A stretch of 64,000 nucleotides of DNA. Origin: Carya illinoinensis (lineage: Eukaryota > Streptophyta > Magnoliopsida > Fagales > Juglandaceae). Position 1 is the first letter of the stretch. Every line of letters starts with the position of its first letter. Where the stretch lies: the NCBI RefSeq assembly GCF_018687715.1, contig NC_056761.1:15829501-15893500 (forward strand), in the 5' to 3' direction. This document shows positions 47,901 to 58,802 of the stretch, one piece after another. A model generated the notes under the pieces. It was not told the DNA's origin and did not search any database. It was given only the letters and a program-made list of their open reading frames with translations. The position numbers were made by a program, and so were the translations under genes.

Positions 47901-50483
47901 AATTTAGGTACCATATGGATGGCCTTTACAAAAATACAACAAATAGACTTAATATGGAGTAGCTTGATGATTAAGCTGAAATATTGCGTATTTTAGCTAT
48001 TTAAAACCAATGTATTTTAAATTCTTCGTGACACTATTATTGGTTTTAGATGGAAAAATGGTTAATAAGCATAAATACGAGTTGTGATTTTTAATTGATG
48101 GATATCATGTTTACACTTAATTTTAATTGGACAATATTTCCTCACAAATGTAATATATTTTTGATAATCTATTTTTCATTTTAATTTATTTTTGAGTGCT
48201 ATTTTTATCTACTTATTTTCAGCTTAAATAAAATTCACATGGGATCTGGTTGGAACTTTTGACCAAAAGCGCATACTAATTGAGAGGAATGAAGAGAAGC
48301 GGTGAACTTGGGAAGCTGAAGAAAAAGATGAAGATGACTTTGACTTTCTTACCTTGGTTGTTCATAAATGCACGCGGTGAAGAAAATGGTTTGCGGTGGA
48401 CAAACACATGCAAGATAAAAGTCATAGAAAGGGGCTCAAAGTCAAGAACAGGTTTGGAAAATCAGTTGGAATGAAAATCTGAGAAGAGAGTAAAAAAAAA
48501 AAAAAGAGGAGCAGGATTGACAGAAGAAAAAGGAGGAAAACACTAGCTTTGTTTTAAGAAAAGCGGAGGCTAGTCTGGACGGGAGTGAGATGTAAAGACG
48601 TAAAGGGAGGCTGCTCGGTGGATTATGCAGAAAAAGCCAAGAGACGTAAAGACGTAGGGGAGGGGATTGGATGATATTCTTTCGTCTGGCGTTTTGGAGG
48701 GAGTTGGATTGCTGGCTCTATTCTTTGATAGTGGGGAGAGAAAAGGAGTGATTGGAGGGAAATAGTTGATATTTTTTAGAGTGTCTTCACGTCTGGTATC
48801 TTGGAGGTCCATCAGCTATTTATTTGATATTTGTTTACTCTATTCTGGATGGGGGAGAAAAAGAAAGGGAGTGTCGGTTGGAATGAATTTATTTTGCTAG
48901 AGTATTGACATTGCAAGTTGAGGGAGTCGGTGGGAGATTCTAGATTATTTTCTGGGCTCTACTCTTTTACATGAGAGGGAGAGTGAACGTCAGGTTGCAC
49001 AAAGGTCTATTGGATTCTTAGACAAAAACAGGAGCGGCTGGTTTTGATTTATTTCTCTAGTTTGTGTACTGGGACAATCGGCTCTTTTGGGAGTTCATTT
49101 TATTTTTTTATTTTCGCAGTTTGTTTTATTTTGTTTTAGTTTTCATTTGACGGCTAGTTATTTGTTTTGCTTTTGAGATACTTACATTTTCGTTTGACAG
49201 GATTTGGTTTTCGGCTGGGTTTCCAGATTTTATTGTTTCTAAGTTGTTTTCTAGTATTTCTTGTGTTTTATTTTAGTTTTCTAATGGAGAATATTTATGT
49301 GATTTTTATAGCACTTGTGATAAATATGGTTGGCTAAATTTTAATACTAAGGTTAGAGGTGAAGTTTAATGATTTAAATATTGTTTTCGGATCAACGTAA
49401 AATTTATTTTGTGAGCTTGATCGATTGGAGGATTATATTATTGGATATTTTGATTATCTATATATTTATCTTGATTTATTGTAATTTCTGAATATAGTGA
49501 ATGCTTGAAGAATCCCTGTGATATTCAAATAGATTTGTGAATATTTTAAATCATCAATCGTTCATGCTAAATCATTAGCGACTATTTTTTCTTTATCTTA
49601 AATTCTAAATGTTCCCATTAACCGGAATCATTATTCTATTTTAATTGAAGTAAATTGATTGGAAACAATATTATAAATTATTAGACGGATCCTCGAAACC
49701 TTAGTCTTTCTCCATATCAATTCATTTTATCATTTTAGTTTTATTCAGTTATTTTAAAAATCATCATCTCAGTAATTTTATTTTATATTCAATTGCATGT
49801 TTCTTTTAGTAATTTCTTTTCATTATTTGAATTTATTTTCTTTATCACAAAAGTCAATCTCTGTGGATTCGACCCTGTGAAGTATTACAACACCTGTATA
49901 CTTGTAGGTAAAACTACACTAAATTTTTGGTTCATTAGTTTGAGTCAAAATTTAGGCGTAACACCTAACAGTGAATGACAACTTGCTATGACGAGTGCAC
50001 CCCTTACAATTCTCGTTGTGCATCCTCCCATAGTGATTCATTTCCCTCAAATGATTGTGTAAATGTTTCTTCTCCATCCTTAACGCCAAATATGCCTGAG
50101 CCATGATCCCTTAACATTTCAGTCGTATCTTCTCCATTATCATAACTATCATCATAAACATCAACATTTATGTCCTCCGTGTCGATCTCGTTACATTTGT
50201 CCATCTGATTGAGATGACTGCCAAATCTATCTCCTTTAGAAAATGGTTCGCCATGTAAAACCCAATGTGAGTATTTAGGATCAATTCCATTTACGAATAA
50301 ATGATCCTCCATTACGATCATATTATATGAAGTAAGGTTTTTGCACTTCTTGTATGGGCATTTTATAAATCCTCGACTGTCAACACTCACACAAACAAAT
50401 TCTAAGAAAGACTTCAGCCCTTATGCATACTGCTTATAGTCTCGACCAAGTCTATCTCCCAACAACATTCAACTCTTATCCAT
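44992..50483 (-). pseudogene. CACTA-2 tnp2-type transposase, split by a solo LTR
   Basis: From ATG 50483: transposase-associated domain with stops (MDKS*MLLGDRLGRDYKQYA*, then GFIKCPYKKCKN and YSHWVLHGE to 50004). The frame is then cut by the solo LTR at 47968-49963, and resumes with LLHIKSI, ELGFNYNIIHACKNDCVLFW and CPACHESKW. LATDGFNPFDNLS and LMPYNLPPWKCIKDPYFM follow (47689-47114), then LRHNLDVMHIEKNICENILG (DUF4218, 46919-46485), a decayed stretch, and DUF4216 (NCGVVVEGSHGDDNINLYGI; LKCQANQVFYLDDPKYGNPW) to TAG 44992. A frameshift sits at a run of C at 45361-45368. Clearly a dead gene; the domain order is the same as in CACTA-1 tnp2. Confidence 0.83.
47968..49963 (+). mobile_element. Solo Athila-type LTR inserted in CACTA-2 tnp2
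   Basis: Begins TGATTAAGCTGAAATATTG and ends TTTAGGCGTAACA, opposite in orientation to the related LTRs at 40733-42618 and 54822-57596. Removing it joins the tnp2 reading on the - strand (TCATTCACTGTTAGG then CTACTCCATATTAAG), giving the expected SFTVRLLHIK stretch. On that strand the flanking 5-mers are TTAGG and TCAAG, which agree at 3 of 5 positions and are probably a mutated target-site duplication. No internal region remains. Confidence 0.82.
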
Positions 50484-51323
50484 CTATAAAAAGCCCAATT
50501 CATGGGATAAACACTATCAAGAAACTATTACAATACACGTGTTTAATTACCATCTATTTTTAAGGTAATTGGTCTTATCCTATTCGAGAGACTATCATCT
50601 ATATCACATATATACTCAGTCCAAAACTCGTACGTTAGTAAAACTTTTGACAATATTTCCCTACAATTATTCAAATATGCTAGTCACAAAAAGTCGTCAA
50701 CCCTATTCATGGGCCGAGAAACTTACGAACTACATACCCAAATAATGTAAGAAAATGCCAAACCAAAATTTTTATTGACTAACACAGGAGTTTTAACTAA
50801 ATATATATGCCATATAGATAATAGAATCTCAAACTGTCTATTTTGGACAATTCAAAAGTTGTACCCAAACATTCTTTAAGAGAATATTTGGCCACAACTC
50901 TCGAAGGGGTTTAAGATTTAACTACATGTAAAATAACTTGTAAATCTAACAACTCAATAGTAAACATAACAATTGTTATAATCACATTCTAAATCACAAA
51001 CACATTGCAAAATTACATTACAAGTATACATGATGGGACCTTAAAGATTTGGAAGTCGACCCTATAATTATTTACTTAAATATTTTATAAGTATATTTTG
51101 AAGTATTAATCATTTTAATTAGAGTGCTTAAATATTTTTAATTATACATTATAATTATTTAATATAATATTTTATAAGTATATTTTAAGTATTAATGCTT
51201 AAATATTTTCAATTATACATTATAATCTTTAATTAAATATTTAACTTGACCATCATCGACCTGTCTTGCCGACTCCGCATGGTGGGACTTTAGGGCCTCT
51301 GCAAGCTTAAGCTGGTCTTCAGA
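50484..51323. other. AT-rich sequence upstream of CACTA-2 tnp2
   Basis: No ORF. A duplicated AAATATTTTATAAGTATATTTT-like block occurs near 51070-51100 and 51160-51190. No CACTA terminus found. The last 80 bases, read on -, keep an open frame rich in Glu, Ala and His (ECEHSEDQLKLAEALKSHHA), possibly the edge of another element's coiled-coil protein. Confidence 0.35.
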
Positions 51324-52921
51324 ATGTTCGCATTCCTCCAAGGGAGGAGCATGTTTACTCCCTCAAGAAACTTTCTTGCACTGAGAGCCTTCGTTCATTC
51401 CCTTACGGGAGCTTTCCTGCATGAGGTGATTTCCTTTGGGAGGTCGGTCGTTCCCTCATGGGAGCGTTCATTCATGCCCTTACGGGAGGTTTCCAGCACC
51501 CGAGAGCATTCCCCCTTAGAGGAGGATAGTCATCCTCACGGAGAAGCTTTCCTTGACAGGTGCCTTCCCGTGCAAGGAGTATTTGCTCAGGGGAGGTTCG
51601 TTCCTTCCCTTAGGGGAGCCTTGGTTCATTCTCTCTGGGGAGCTTTCCCGCATGAGGTGCATGGCCTCGGGGGAGGTTCGACATTCTCTCAGGGGAGCAT
51701 TCCCACATGGGAGCTTTCCCGTGCGAGGTGGATAATCGGGGGACCTTCATTCATTCCCTTAGGTGAGCTTTCCTGCACGAGGTGGTTCCTCATGAGAGGT
51801 TCAACATTCCCTCAGGGGAACATTCCCTCGTGGGAGCTTTCCCGTGCAAGGTGGATCCTCGAGGGAGCCTTCAGTCATTCCCTCAGGGGAGCTTTCTCGA
51901 GCGAGGTGGATCCTCGGGGGAGCTTTCCAATGCGAGGTGGTTTCTTGGGGGAGGTTCAACATTCCCTAGGGGGAGCTTTCCCGCATGAGGTGGATTCTCG
52001 AGGTAGCCTCCATTCATTCTCTCAGGGGAACATTCTCTTGTGGGAGCTTTCCCCCACGAGGTGGATCCTCAAGGGAGCCTTTATTCATACCCTCGGGGGA
52101 GCTTTCCTGTGTGGGGTAGTTCCTTGGGGGAGGTTCGGCATTCCTTCAGGGGAGCATTCCCACGTGGGAGCTTTCCCGTGCGAGGTGGATAATCGGGGGA
52201 CCTTCATTCATTCCCTTAGGTGAGCTTTCCTGCACGAGGTGGTTCCTCAAGAGAGGTTCAACATTCCCTCAGGGGAACATTCCCTCGTGGGAGCTTTCCC
52301 GTGCAAGGTGGATCCTCGAGGGAGCCTTCAGTCATTCCCTCAGGGGAGCTTTCCCGAGTGAGGTGGATCCTCGAGGGAGCTTTCCAATGCGAGGTGGTTT
52401 CTTGGGGGAGGTTTAACATTCCCTCAGGGGAGAATTCCCTAGGGGGAGCTTTCCCGCATGAGGTGGATTCTCGAGGTAGCCTCCATTCATTCTCTTAGGG
52501 GAACATTCTCTTGTGGGAGCTTTCCCCCACGAGGTGGATCCTCAAGGGAGCCTTTATTCATACCCTCGGGGGAGCTTTCCTGTGTGGGGTAGTTCCTTGG
52601 GGGAGGTTCGGCATTCCCTCAGGGGAGCATTCTCTCGTGGGAGCTTTCCCTCATAGTGGAGGATCGTCATCCTTTCTGAGGAGCATTCCTTTGGATGGGC
52701 TTTCTTGCACTTGGGAGCTTTCCCGCACGAGGAGTATTTCCTTAGGGGAGGTTCATTCCTTCCTTCAAGGGAGCCTTGGTTCATTCCCTCAAGGGAGCTT
52801 TCCTGTGCGAGGGGTGTGCCCTCAAGGGAGGTTCCTCATTGCTTCAGGGGAGCTTTCCCATGCGAGGTGCATAGCCTCGGGGGAGGTTCGTTATTCCCTC
52901 AGAGGAGCCTTGGGTCACTGA
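51324..52921. repeat. GC-rich higher-order minisatellite, 1.6 kb
   Basis: Built from roughly 50-bp variants of GGGAGCTTTCCCGTGCGAGG, TGGATCCTCGAGGGAGCCTT and CATTCATTCCCTCAGGG. Above these is a higher-order tandem copy: the block starting GATAATCGGGGGACCTTCAT at 51731 returns at 52188, 457 bp later, and the two copies are nearly identical except for a 16-bp insertion in the second. It gives a 299-codon open frame on +, but the period is not a multiple of three and the GC richness explains the lack of stops. It lies on the downstream side of the gag-protease remnant. Confidence 0.85.
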
Positions 52922-53099
52922 CTAAGAATCATAGTCATTTGCAGTTTGGGACTCATTTTGCAAATTTCCTAAAAGAGATCCAACATTTTCATTAATCTAA
53001 AACAAATTCATATTTACAAACCAAGCAGACAAAAATAAGAAATAAAAATGTGAGAAAAAGGGTGGGGCCCCGATTGTCCTTTCTTCTTAGCATGCACCC
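52922..53099. other. AT-rich junction between minisatellite and protease remnant
   Basis: Short AT-rich stretch with no repeat or gene; on - it resembles an untranslated region following the protease. Confidence 0.3.
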
Positions 53100-53614
53100 C
53101 TCCTCCTCCCTCCTATTCGGGTTAGCTTGCATCCTGATGGGAGCTTGTCACAACTTCGAGGTTGGTGCATGCCCACATATAGCTTCCCCCTGGTGGACTT
53201 CAGCTCCTACTTATAGCATTCCTGCGTTGAGGCCTACTCTCCCCGGATCTCACCAATTCCCTAAACCGTAGGAAACTTGATTTTTAGGTGGAAGGTGGAG
53301 GTGATGGCTCCCAGCTGGTTGAGTGTCAAGTGGCTGATAATGGCGTTGTAAGAGGAATGAGCCATTACTACGAGAAAGTCGACCATAACCGAGGTGACGC
53401 AGGGCTGGTTGCCTACTAAAACTAACAGGGTGGTGGTCCCCGCCGGCTTGACCGTTTCTCCCAAGAAGCCTTTGTGCAGCATTGGGGCTGGTTGAAGTGG
53501 AGTTGTGTTTATCCCCATGAGGGTTAATGCATCCCACAACAAGATGTCCGTCAAACTTCCGTTGTCAGTGAGGATTTTTCTGATTGTGAAGTTGGTGACT
53601 TGCATGGTAACCAC
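53100..53614 (-). pseudogene. Tat-like Ty3/gypsy aspartic protease remnant
   Basis: On -: ILTDNGSLTDILLWDALTLM, where the active site reads D-N-G-S as in Tat/Retand-type gypsy proteases. Then LGETVKPAGTTTLLVLVG, VMVDFLVVMAHSSYNAIISH and ITSTFHLKIKFPT. After a stop the frame continues GIGEIRGE*ASTQECYK, the usual linker after the protease, until about 53130. No reverse transcriptase follows: the AT-rich junction and the minisatellite take its place. Confidence 0.78.
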
Positions 53615-54049
53615 CAGTGCATTATTGTGTAGATAGAATACTACTTCCTTGTCAGCTTCCCCAAATGAGATTACAAGAGCAAACTCTGTTTGGGGGTGCT
53701 TCGCGGGTCGATAGGAGGCTGAGTAAACTTCTTAGTATCAGGCCCCTATGGTGTGGGCCTTTCTCTCGAACGAGGTTGCCCCTCTATTGACGAAACCTTC
53801 TGCATTGGTGTGAATCTCCCCTGCAGGGGGAACCGTCTGGTACACCTGCTAAGAGGGTGGGGGCAGTTTGCACCATGAGTCTCCTCTTCTCGGGCTCTCC
53901 CACCTCCTCTGTTGGTACTCCCAGGTGGGACTCCTCTCACTGGAGTGTCCCCTCTACAGCTGCTCTCCACGGTGGAGGGTAGCCTGTTAGAGGTGATCGA
54001 CACTCCCCGGTGTTGTGGGAAGTGCTTTGATGCCGGGTGTAGTAGCGAT
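53615..54049 (-). pseudogene. Decayed gag-protease spacer of the Tat-like element
   Basis: Arg-, Gly- and Pro-rich on - (RGGGRAREEETHG), consistent with the basic nucleocapsid linker between gag and protease. No zinc knuckle seen, and several stops. Confidence 0.45.
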
Positions 54050-54821
54050 GTTCCCCTGAGGTGTGCCGCTTCTCCTTCTATATAACGGTGAAAGTCGAGT
54101 GGTGGGACCTGTGTTGCATACCTCTCATAGCCGGCTCCTTTCTTGACTCTCGTTATTTACGTTCCATCTTCTCCCTGGTGGGACCTTTGGTTAAGGCATT
54201 TTCCCTTTTGCGTGCTCCCTCCACCTCCTTCTGTTGGGGCTCAGTCAGGGCATAGAGGCTATCATCTACATTGATGAAGTTATCGGCTTGATCCATGAAC
54301 TCTCAAAGAGTGGCAATGGTCTTTTTTGCCAGCTCTGCCATGAATATCAATCAGGGCCAAACCCGTCCAAGCAACGCTACTAGTGTGACCTTCTCGTCTT
54401 GCTCTTCCGTGGTCATCCACTCCTTGTTGTACCTAGCCAGGTAAGTCTCCAGGCTCTCATCTTCCTTCTGCTTGATGGTGAGAAAGTAAGCGGCTGGGCA
54501 TGTTCTTCTTCGGCTGGCCATGAAGTGAGTGAGGAATAGGCAGGCCAACTCATCGAAGTTCTCGATGAATCCAAGCACCAAGGAGCCGAACCATGTTCTT
54601 GCAGGTCCCTTCATGGTCAGCAGGAATGCTCTGCATGCTATCTTCCTGGGAAACTCGTGCAGCGTCAAGTGGGCCTTGAAGGTCTCGAAGTGCTCCACTG
54701 GGTCTCGAGTCCCATCATACACTTCTATGGGCAGGATTCGGAACTCTAGTGTCATTGGGACCACCATCACCCATGCGCTGTATGGTAGGCTCATGCTAAC
54801 CAATAGTTGGTCTACTAAGGA
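54050..54821 (-). pseudogene. gag: Tat-like Ty3/gypsy gag, truncated by Athila insertion
   Basis: On -: LEFRILPIEVYDGTRDPVEH, FETFKAHLTLHEFPRKIACR, AFLLTMKGPARTWFGSL and YFLTIKQKEDESLETYLARY, the retrotransposon gag (Retrotrans_gag) core. After a stop (54351) come EFMDQAD and EDSLYALTEPQQKE-type C-terminal motifs in a shifted frame. The 5' part is missing because the LTR at 54822 cuts it. Upstream gag, PBS and 5' LTR would be expected to the right of the Athila-like element, beyond the window. Confidence 0.8.
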
Positions 54822-57596
54822 TGTTGCGCTTAAACTTTGACTCAAATGAATAAACCAAAAATTTAGTGCAGTTTTACCTGCAAGTATACAGGTGTTGTAG
54901 TATCTTACATGATTGAATCCACAGGAATTGACTTTTGTGATAAAGAAAATAAATTTAGACAATGAAATGAAATTATTAAAAGAAACGTACAATCGAATAT
55001 AAAGATGAAGATTTATAAAATAAATGAATCAAACTAAAATGATAAAATGAATTGATAAAGACTAAGGTTTCGAGGATCCGTCTAATAATTTATGATATTT
55101 TTTCCGATCGATTTACTTCAATTAAACTAGAATAATGATTCCGTTTAATTGAAAAATTTAGCATTTAAGATCAAGAAAAATAGTCGCTTATGATTGAGCG
55201 TGAACAATTGATGATTAAAACATTCGTAAATCTATTTGAATATCATAAGGATTCCTCAAGCATTCATTGTATTCGAAAATCACAATGAATCAAGATAAAT
55301 ATATTGATAATCAAAATATCCAATAATAAAATCCTTCAATCGATCAAGCTCATAGAATAAATTTTACGTGGATCCGAAAATAATATTTAAATCATTAAAC
55401 TTCACCTCTAACCTTAGTATAAAAATTTAGCCAAACATATTCATTACAAGTACTATAGAAATCACATAAATATTCTTCATTAGAAAACTAAAATAAAACA
55501 CAAGAAATACTAGGCAACAATTTAGAAACAATAAAATTTGGAATCCAGTCGATGCCGAGAGAATAAAATCCACGCCGTCGTTGAACTGTGGAAAATAAAA
55601 ATGAAATCAACGAACGGAAACTCCCTACGTCAATCCCCTTTTCTCCAACCGACCTCACACAGTACCAACCGATTGTGATCTCCACTCAATCATACCTCCC
55701 CACACGTTTCTCTCAACTCCAAAGAAAATCTGGAAACTCCCCACATCTCTCACCTTCTCAGCCAAAAAAAATCTAACCGACCGACATCCCCTTCAATCTA
55801 AATAATCCCAACCGATCGACTCTCCTGCCAGCAAAATAAAACAGCCGACTCTCCTTTCTTTAATCAATCAAGCACATACATCTCTCAACTCCCACCGACT
55901 TACCTCTAAAATCTCTACTGACCGATCCTTTAAATCACCACCGACTCCCCCTCTCTACCTTAGCCAAGTCCCACTCCCATTCCACTTAAGCACGACACCT
56001 CTACTTCCTCCCCTTTTTTTTACATCATGTTCCTCACGTCCCTTTTTATAGACTTCCACCGACTCGCTAAAGTGTCCCTCTCCACAAGTCAAGCACAACA
56101 CCTATCTTCCTTGAATTCCCACCGATTTCTCTCCTTAATCCCCATCAATCACGGCACCTCTCCCTTAAACTAAATCTCCACTCTTACATCCCTCCTCTCA
56201 GCAAAATCAATTCATTTCTTCATCTCCAATTTCCCAGCAACTCATGCACCGGCTTACTTTCTTTCTAATCCAACGTCCCACCTTTTTTTTTTTTTTTTTC
56301 TCGTACAACTCTCACCAATCCAAGTCAAGACGTTTTCAGCACTGGAGGATTAAGCACTTCCAATCAAGTCCACTTTAGCCGACATCAAATATTTGATCTT
56401 CACATAAAAGTCAAGCCAAACAACAAGAAGCTGCCTCAAGCCTTATGTGCACACTCCACTGAAAGTTCAATCCAAGCTTCTTCTTCTTTTCTTTTTTTTT
56501 TTTTTTTCTCTTTTCACTTTTGCCGTATACATCCATATCACCCACCTCCATGTCCTTTACTTGTTTTTTTCTTTTCAACACGCCTCTACTTGGTTTTAGC
56601 CCCCTTTTTAGACTTTGACTTTGCATGTATTTGTCCACCGTAAATGATTTTCTTCATTGCATGTGTTTATGAATAATCAAGATAAGAAAATCATCACCGA
56701 AAAGTCATCTTCATTTTGTGTCTTTTTTTTTTCAGCTGCCAAGTATACTACTTCCTTCCTTCTCTTCATTCCTCTCAATTAATATGCACTTTTGGTCAAA
56801 AGTTCCAAACGGATCCCATTTGAATTTTATTTAACCTGAAAATAAGAAGAAAGAAATAACACTCAAAAATAAATTAAAAGAAAAATAGATTATCAAAAAA
56901 ATAGAGTATATATGTGAGGAAATATTGTCCCATTAAATCATAGTTATAAAATTAACCATAAAAATGATATCAATTAATTAATCATAGTTTTTTTTTTTCT
57001 CTTTTCACTTTTGCCGTATACATCCATATCACCCACCTCCATGTCCTTTACTTGTTTTTTTCTTTTCAACACGCCTCTACTTGGTTTTAGCCCCCCTTTT
57101 TAGACTTTGACTTTGCATGTATTTGTCCACTGTAAATCATTTTCTTCATTGCATGTGTTTATGAATAATCAAGATAAGAAAATCATCACTGAAAAGTCAT
57201 CTTCATTTTGTGTCTTTTTTTTTCAGCTGCCAAGTACACTACTTCCTTCCTTTTCTTCATTCCTCTCAATTAATATGCACTTTTGGTCAAAAGTTTCAAA
57301 CGGATCCCATTTGAATTTTATTTAACCTGAAAATAAGAAGAAAGAAATAACACTCAAAAATAAATTAAAAGAAAAATAGATTATCAAAAAAATGGAGTAT
57401 ATATGTGAGGAAATATTGTCCCATTAAATCATAGTTATAAAATTAACCATAAACATGATATCAATTAATTAAAATCATAACTCGTATTTATGCTTATTAA
57501 CCATTTTTTCATCTAAAACCAATAATAGTGTCTCAAAGAATTTAAAATACATTGGTTTTAAATAGCTAAAACATGCGATATTTCAGCTCAATTACA
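54822..57596 (-). repeat. 3' LTR of the Athila-like element
   Basis: On -, TGTAATTGAGCTGAAATATC to ...TTTAAGCGCAACA, directly after a polypurine tract. Long because of a 491-bp tandem duplication (56495-57476). Related solo LTRs lie at 40733-42618 and 47968-49963. The 5 bases beyond it are AAGGA (54817-54821); the matching duplication would be off-window. Confidence 0.85.
56495..57476. repeat. Tandem duplication of 491 bp inside the LTR
   Basis: Two nearly identical copies: CTTTTGCCGTATACATCC occurs with TGCCGTATAC at 56521 and again at 57012. TGTTTATGAATAATCAAGAT, CACTTTTGGTCAAAAGTT and GATATCAATTAATTA also occur in both. A poly(T) run lies at each unit start and may have promoted slippage or unequal exchange. 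Confidence 0.85.
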
Positions 57597-57606
57597 CCTC
57601 CCAACT
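57597..57606 (-). promoter_or_regulatory. Athila-like polypurine tract
   Basis: On -, AGTTGGGAGG immediately before the LTR start TGTAATTG; correct place and orientation for plus-strand priming. Confidence 0.8.
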
Positions 57607-58802
57607 AGCTTTTTGCTAAACCTTGAGCAAAATAGTGAAAATTAATTGAGATGAACATTGCATAAAGCTCGAAATTCAAACAAAAACAATTAAACATAAT
57701 TCTAAATTCTCACAAAAAAATTGATCCGTGACTACTCAACACCAGGAGTTGTATCCACAAGGAAAATCTCAACAATTGTTCACATAGAATTGGGGCAAAT
57801 ATCTCAGAACTCGGATATGTGTGTGTGGCTAAAGCTCTGTATGTTCCTCATTAATAAGCATGATTTATCATAGGATTTTTCAATCTTAAGATTAATCATT
57901 ATTGATTCTAACTACCTCAAAGCCTAAGGGACTAGTAGTTTCCATGCCAACTCTGTTTAAAGGTTGAACATTCAACCCCCAATGTTTGGGTAACTGTTTC
58001 TAGCCCTTTATTCAAGAAAACTTACACGATTTCATTTTTTTTTTATTCTCGTTTTTTTTTTTCATATAGTGCATGTTAGTCCTATAGTTTATTTCTCCTA
58101 TTTTAAATCAATGAACATTAATGAGGAACACTACAAGTGTAAGCGTGTGCAAAATATTATTCCAAAACTTACCCTTCATTCTATATAAATCATACTAATT
58201 TTCATTTTTGCAAATATCGCATCCCGGTGTTTCAAGTCACTCCTCAACAAAATATGATACATCATATGTCATGTTCTATGCTTAAGGTTGAAAATAAATC
58301 TTCACAAAATAATTCCGTTAAACTACTCCACCAAGATACTTAAATCTCACAAACATGCCAGGAGTGTGTTAATCATTTATGTTTCAATGCACCTCACAAA
58401 TTTTTTTTATTTTTTTATTTTTTATTCTTTTTAGGTACTAATAAATTTTCAACAGAAAACCCTCCCCCCAACTAAATGTGACATTGTTCTCAATGTTCAG
58501 CAATTGAATGTTCGATGATGTATGCTATACAGACATGAATCGGAGCAAAATAAACACTGCAGAACATATATTGAGACAAAAATGATTAAACAGAGAGGAA
58601 AGAATTCACCTGAGACACTTGAGTGCATACAAGGAGTAGATTTCTGTCAAAATTAAAAGATACAAAAAGCAAAAGAATGAAAAACAAAACAAACAAATAC
58701 GGTATTTATAATGAGGAATCAGAAATTAATTCTGATAAGTAGGATCCTCCAGAGTAGTGGACTCAACCTCTGGAGTAAAATATCAAAAAATGGTTTCAAC
58801 CT
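57607..58802. other. Noncoding stretch between integrase and PPT
   Basis: About 1.2 kb, AT-rich, with no ORF above background; this is where some Athila elements have an env-like gene. One hairpin, CTCCAGAG...CTCTGGAG (58747-58775), lies near the pol end. Confidence 0.4.

Larger units (their letters stand above)
44012..51240 (-). mobile_element. CACTA (En/Spm) transposon 2, right end unresolved
   Basis: Starts CACTACAAGAGAATTGGG at 44012, a textbook CACTA terminus. Inverted subterminal GAGACAAAAA/TTTTTGTCTC motifs follow (44033-44160). Genes on - are a Transposase_24 remnant (44521-44977) and tnp2 (44992-50483). The subterminal zone is only about 500 bp and the Transposase_24 gene lacks its C-terminal exons, so the terminus-proximal part is internally deleted. 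A solo LTR sits inside tnp2. No matching terminus was found on the right; the boundary given is where the minisatellite-linked sequence begins. TIR and protein differences show it is a different family from CACTA-1. Confidence 0.8.

Noticed and set aside
51324..52921. Open frames of 299, 92 and 136 codons with repeated GELSRARW/GAFPHEV-type peptides
   Set aside because: They follow a GC-rich minisatellite whose 457-bp period is not a multiple of three; the frame drifts between units and there is no domain or conserved start.
54351..54992. 213-codon frame on - joining LTR-encoded residues to the Tat-like gag
   Set aside because: The first 50 or so residues are translation of the Athila-like LTR; the fusion is an accident of the insertion point, not a gene.
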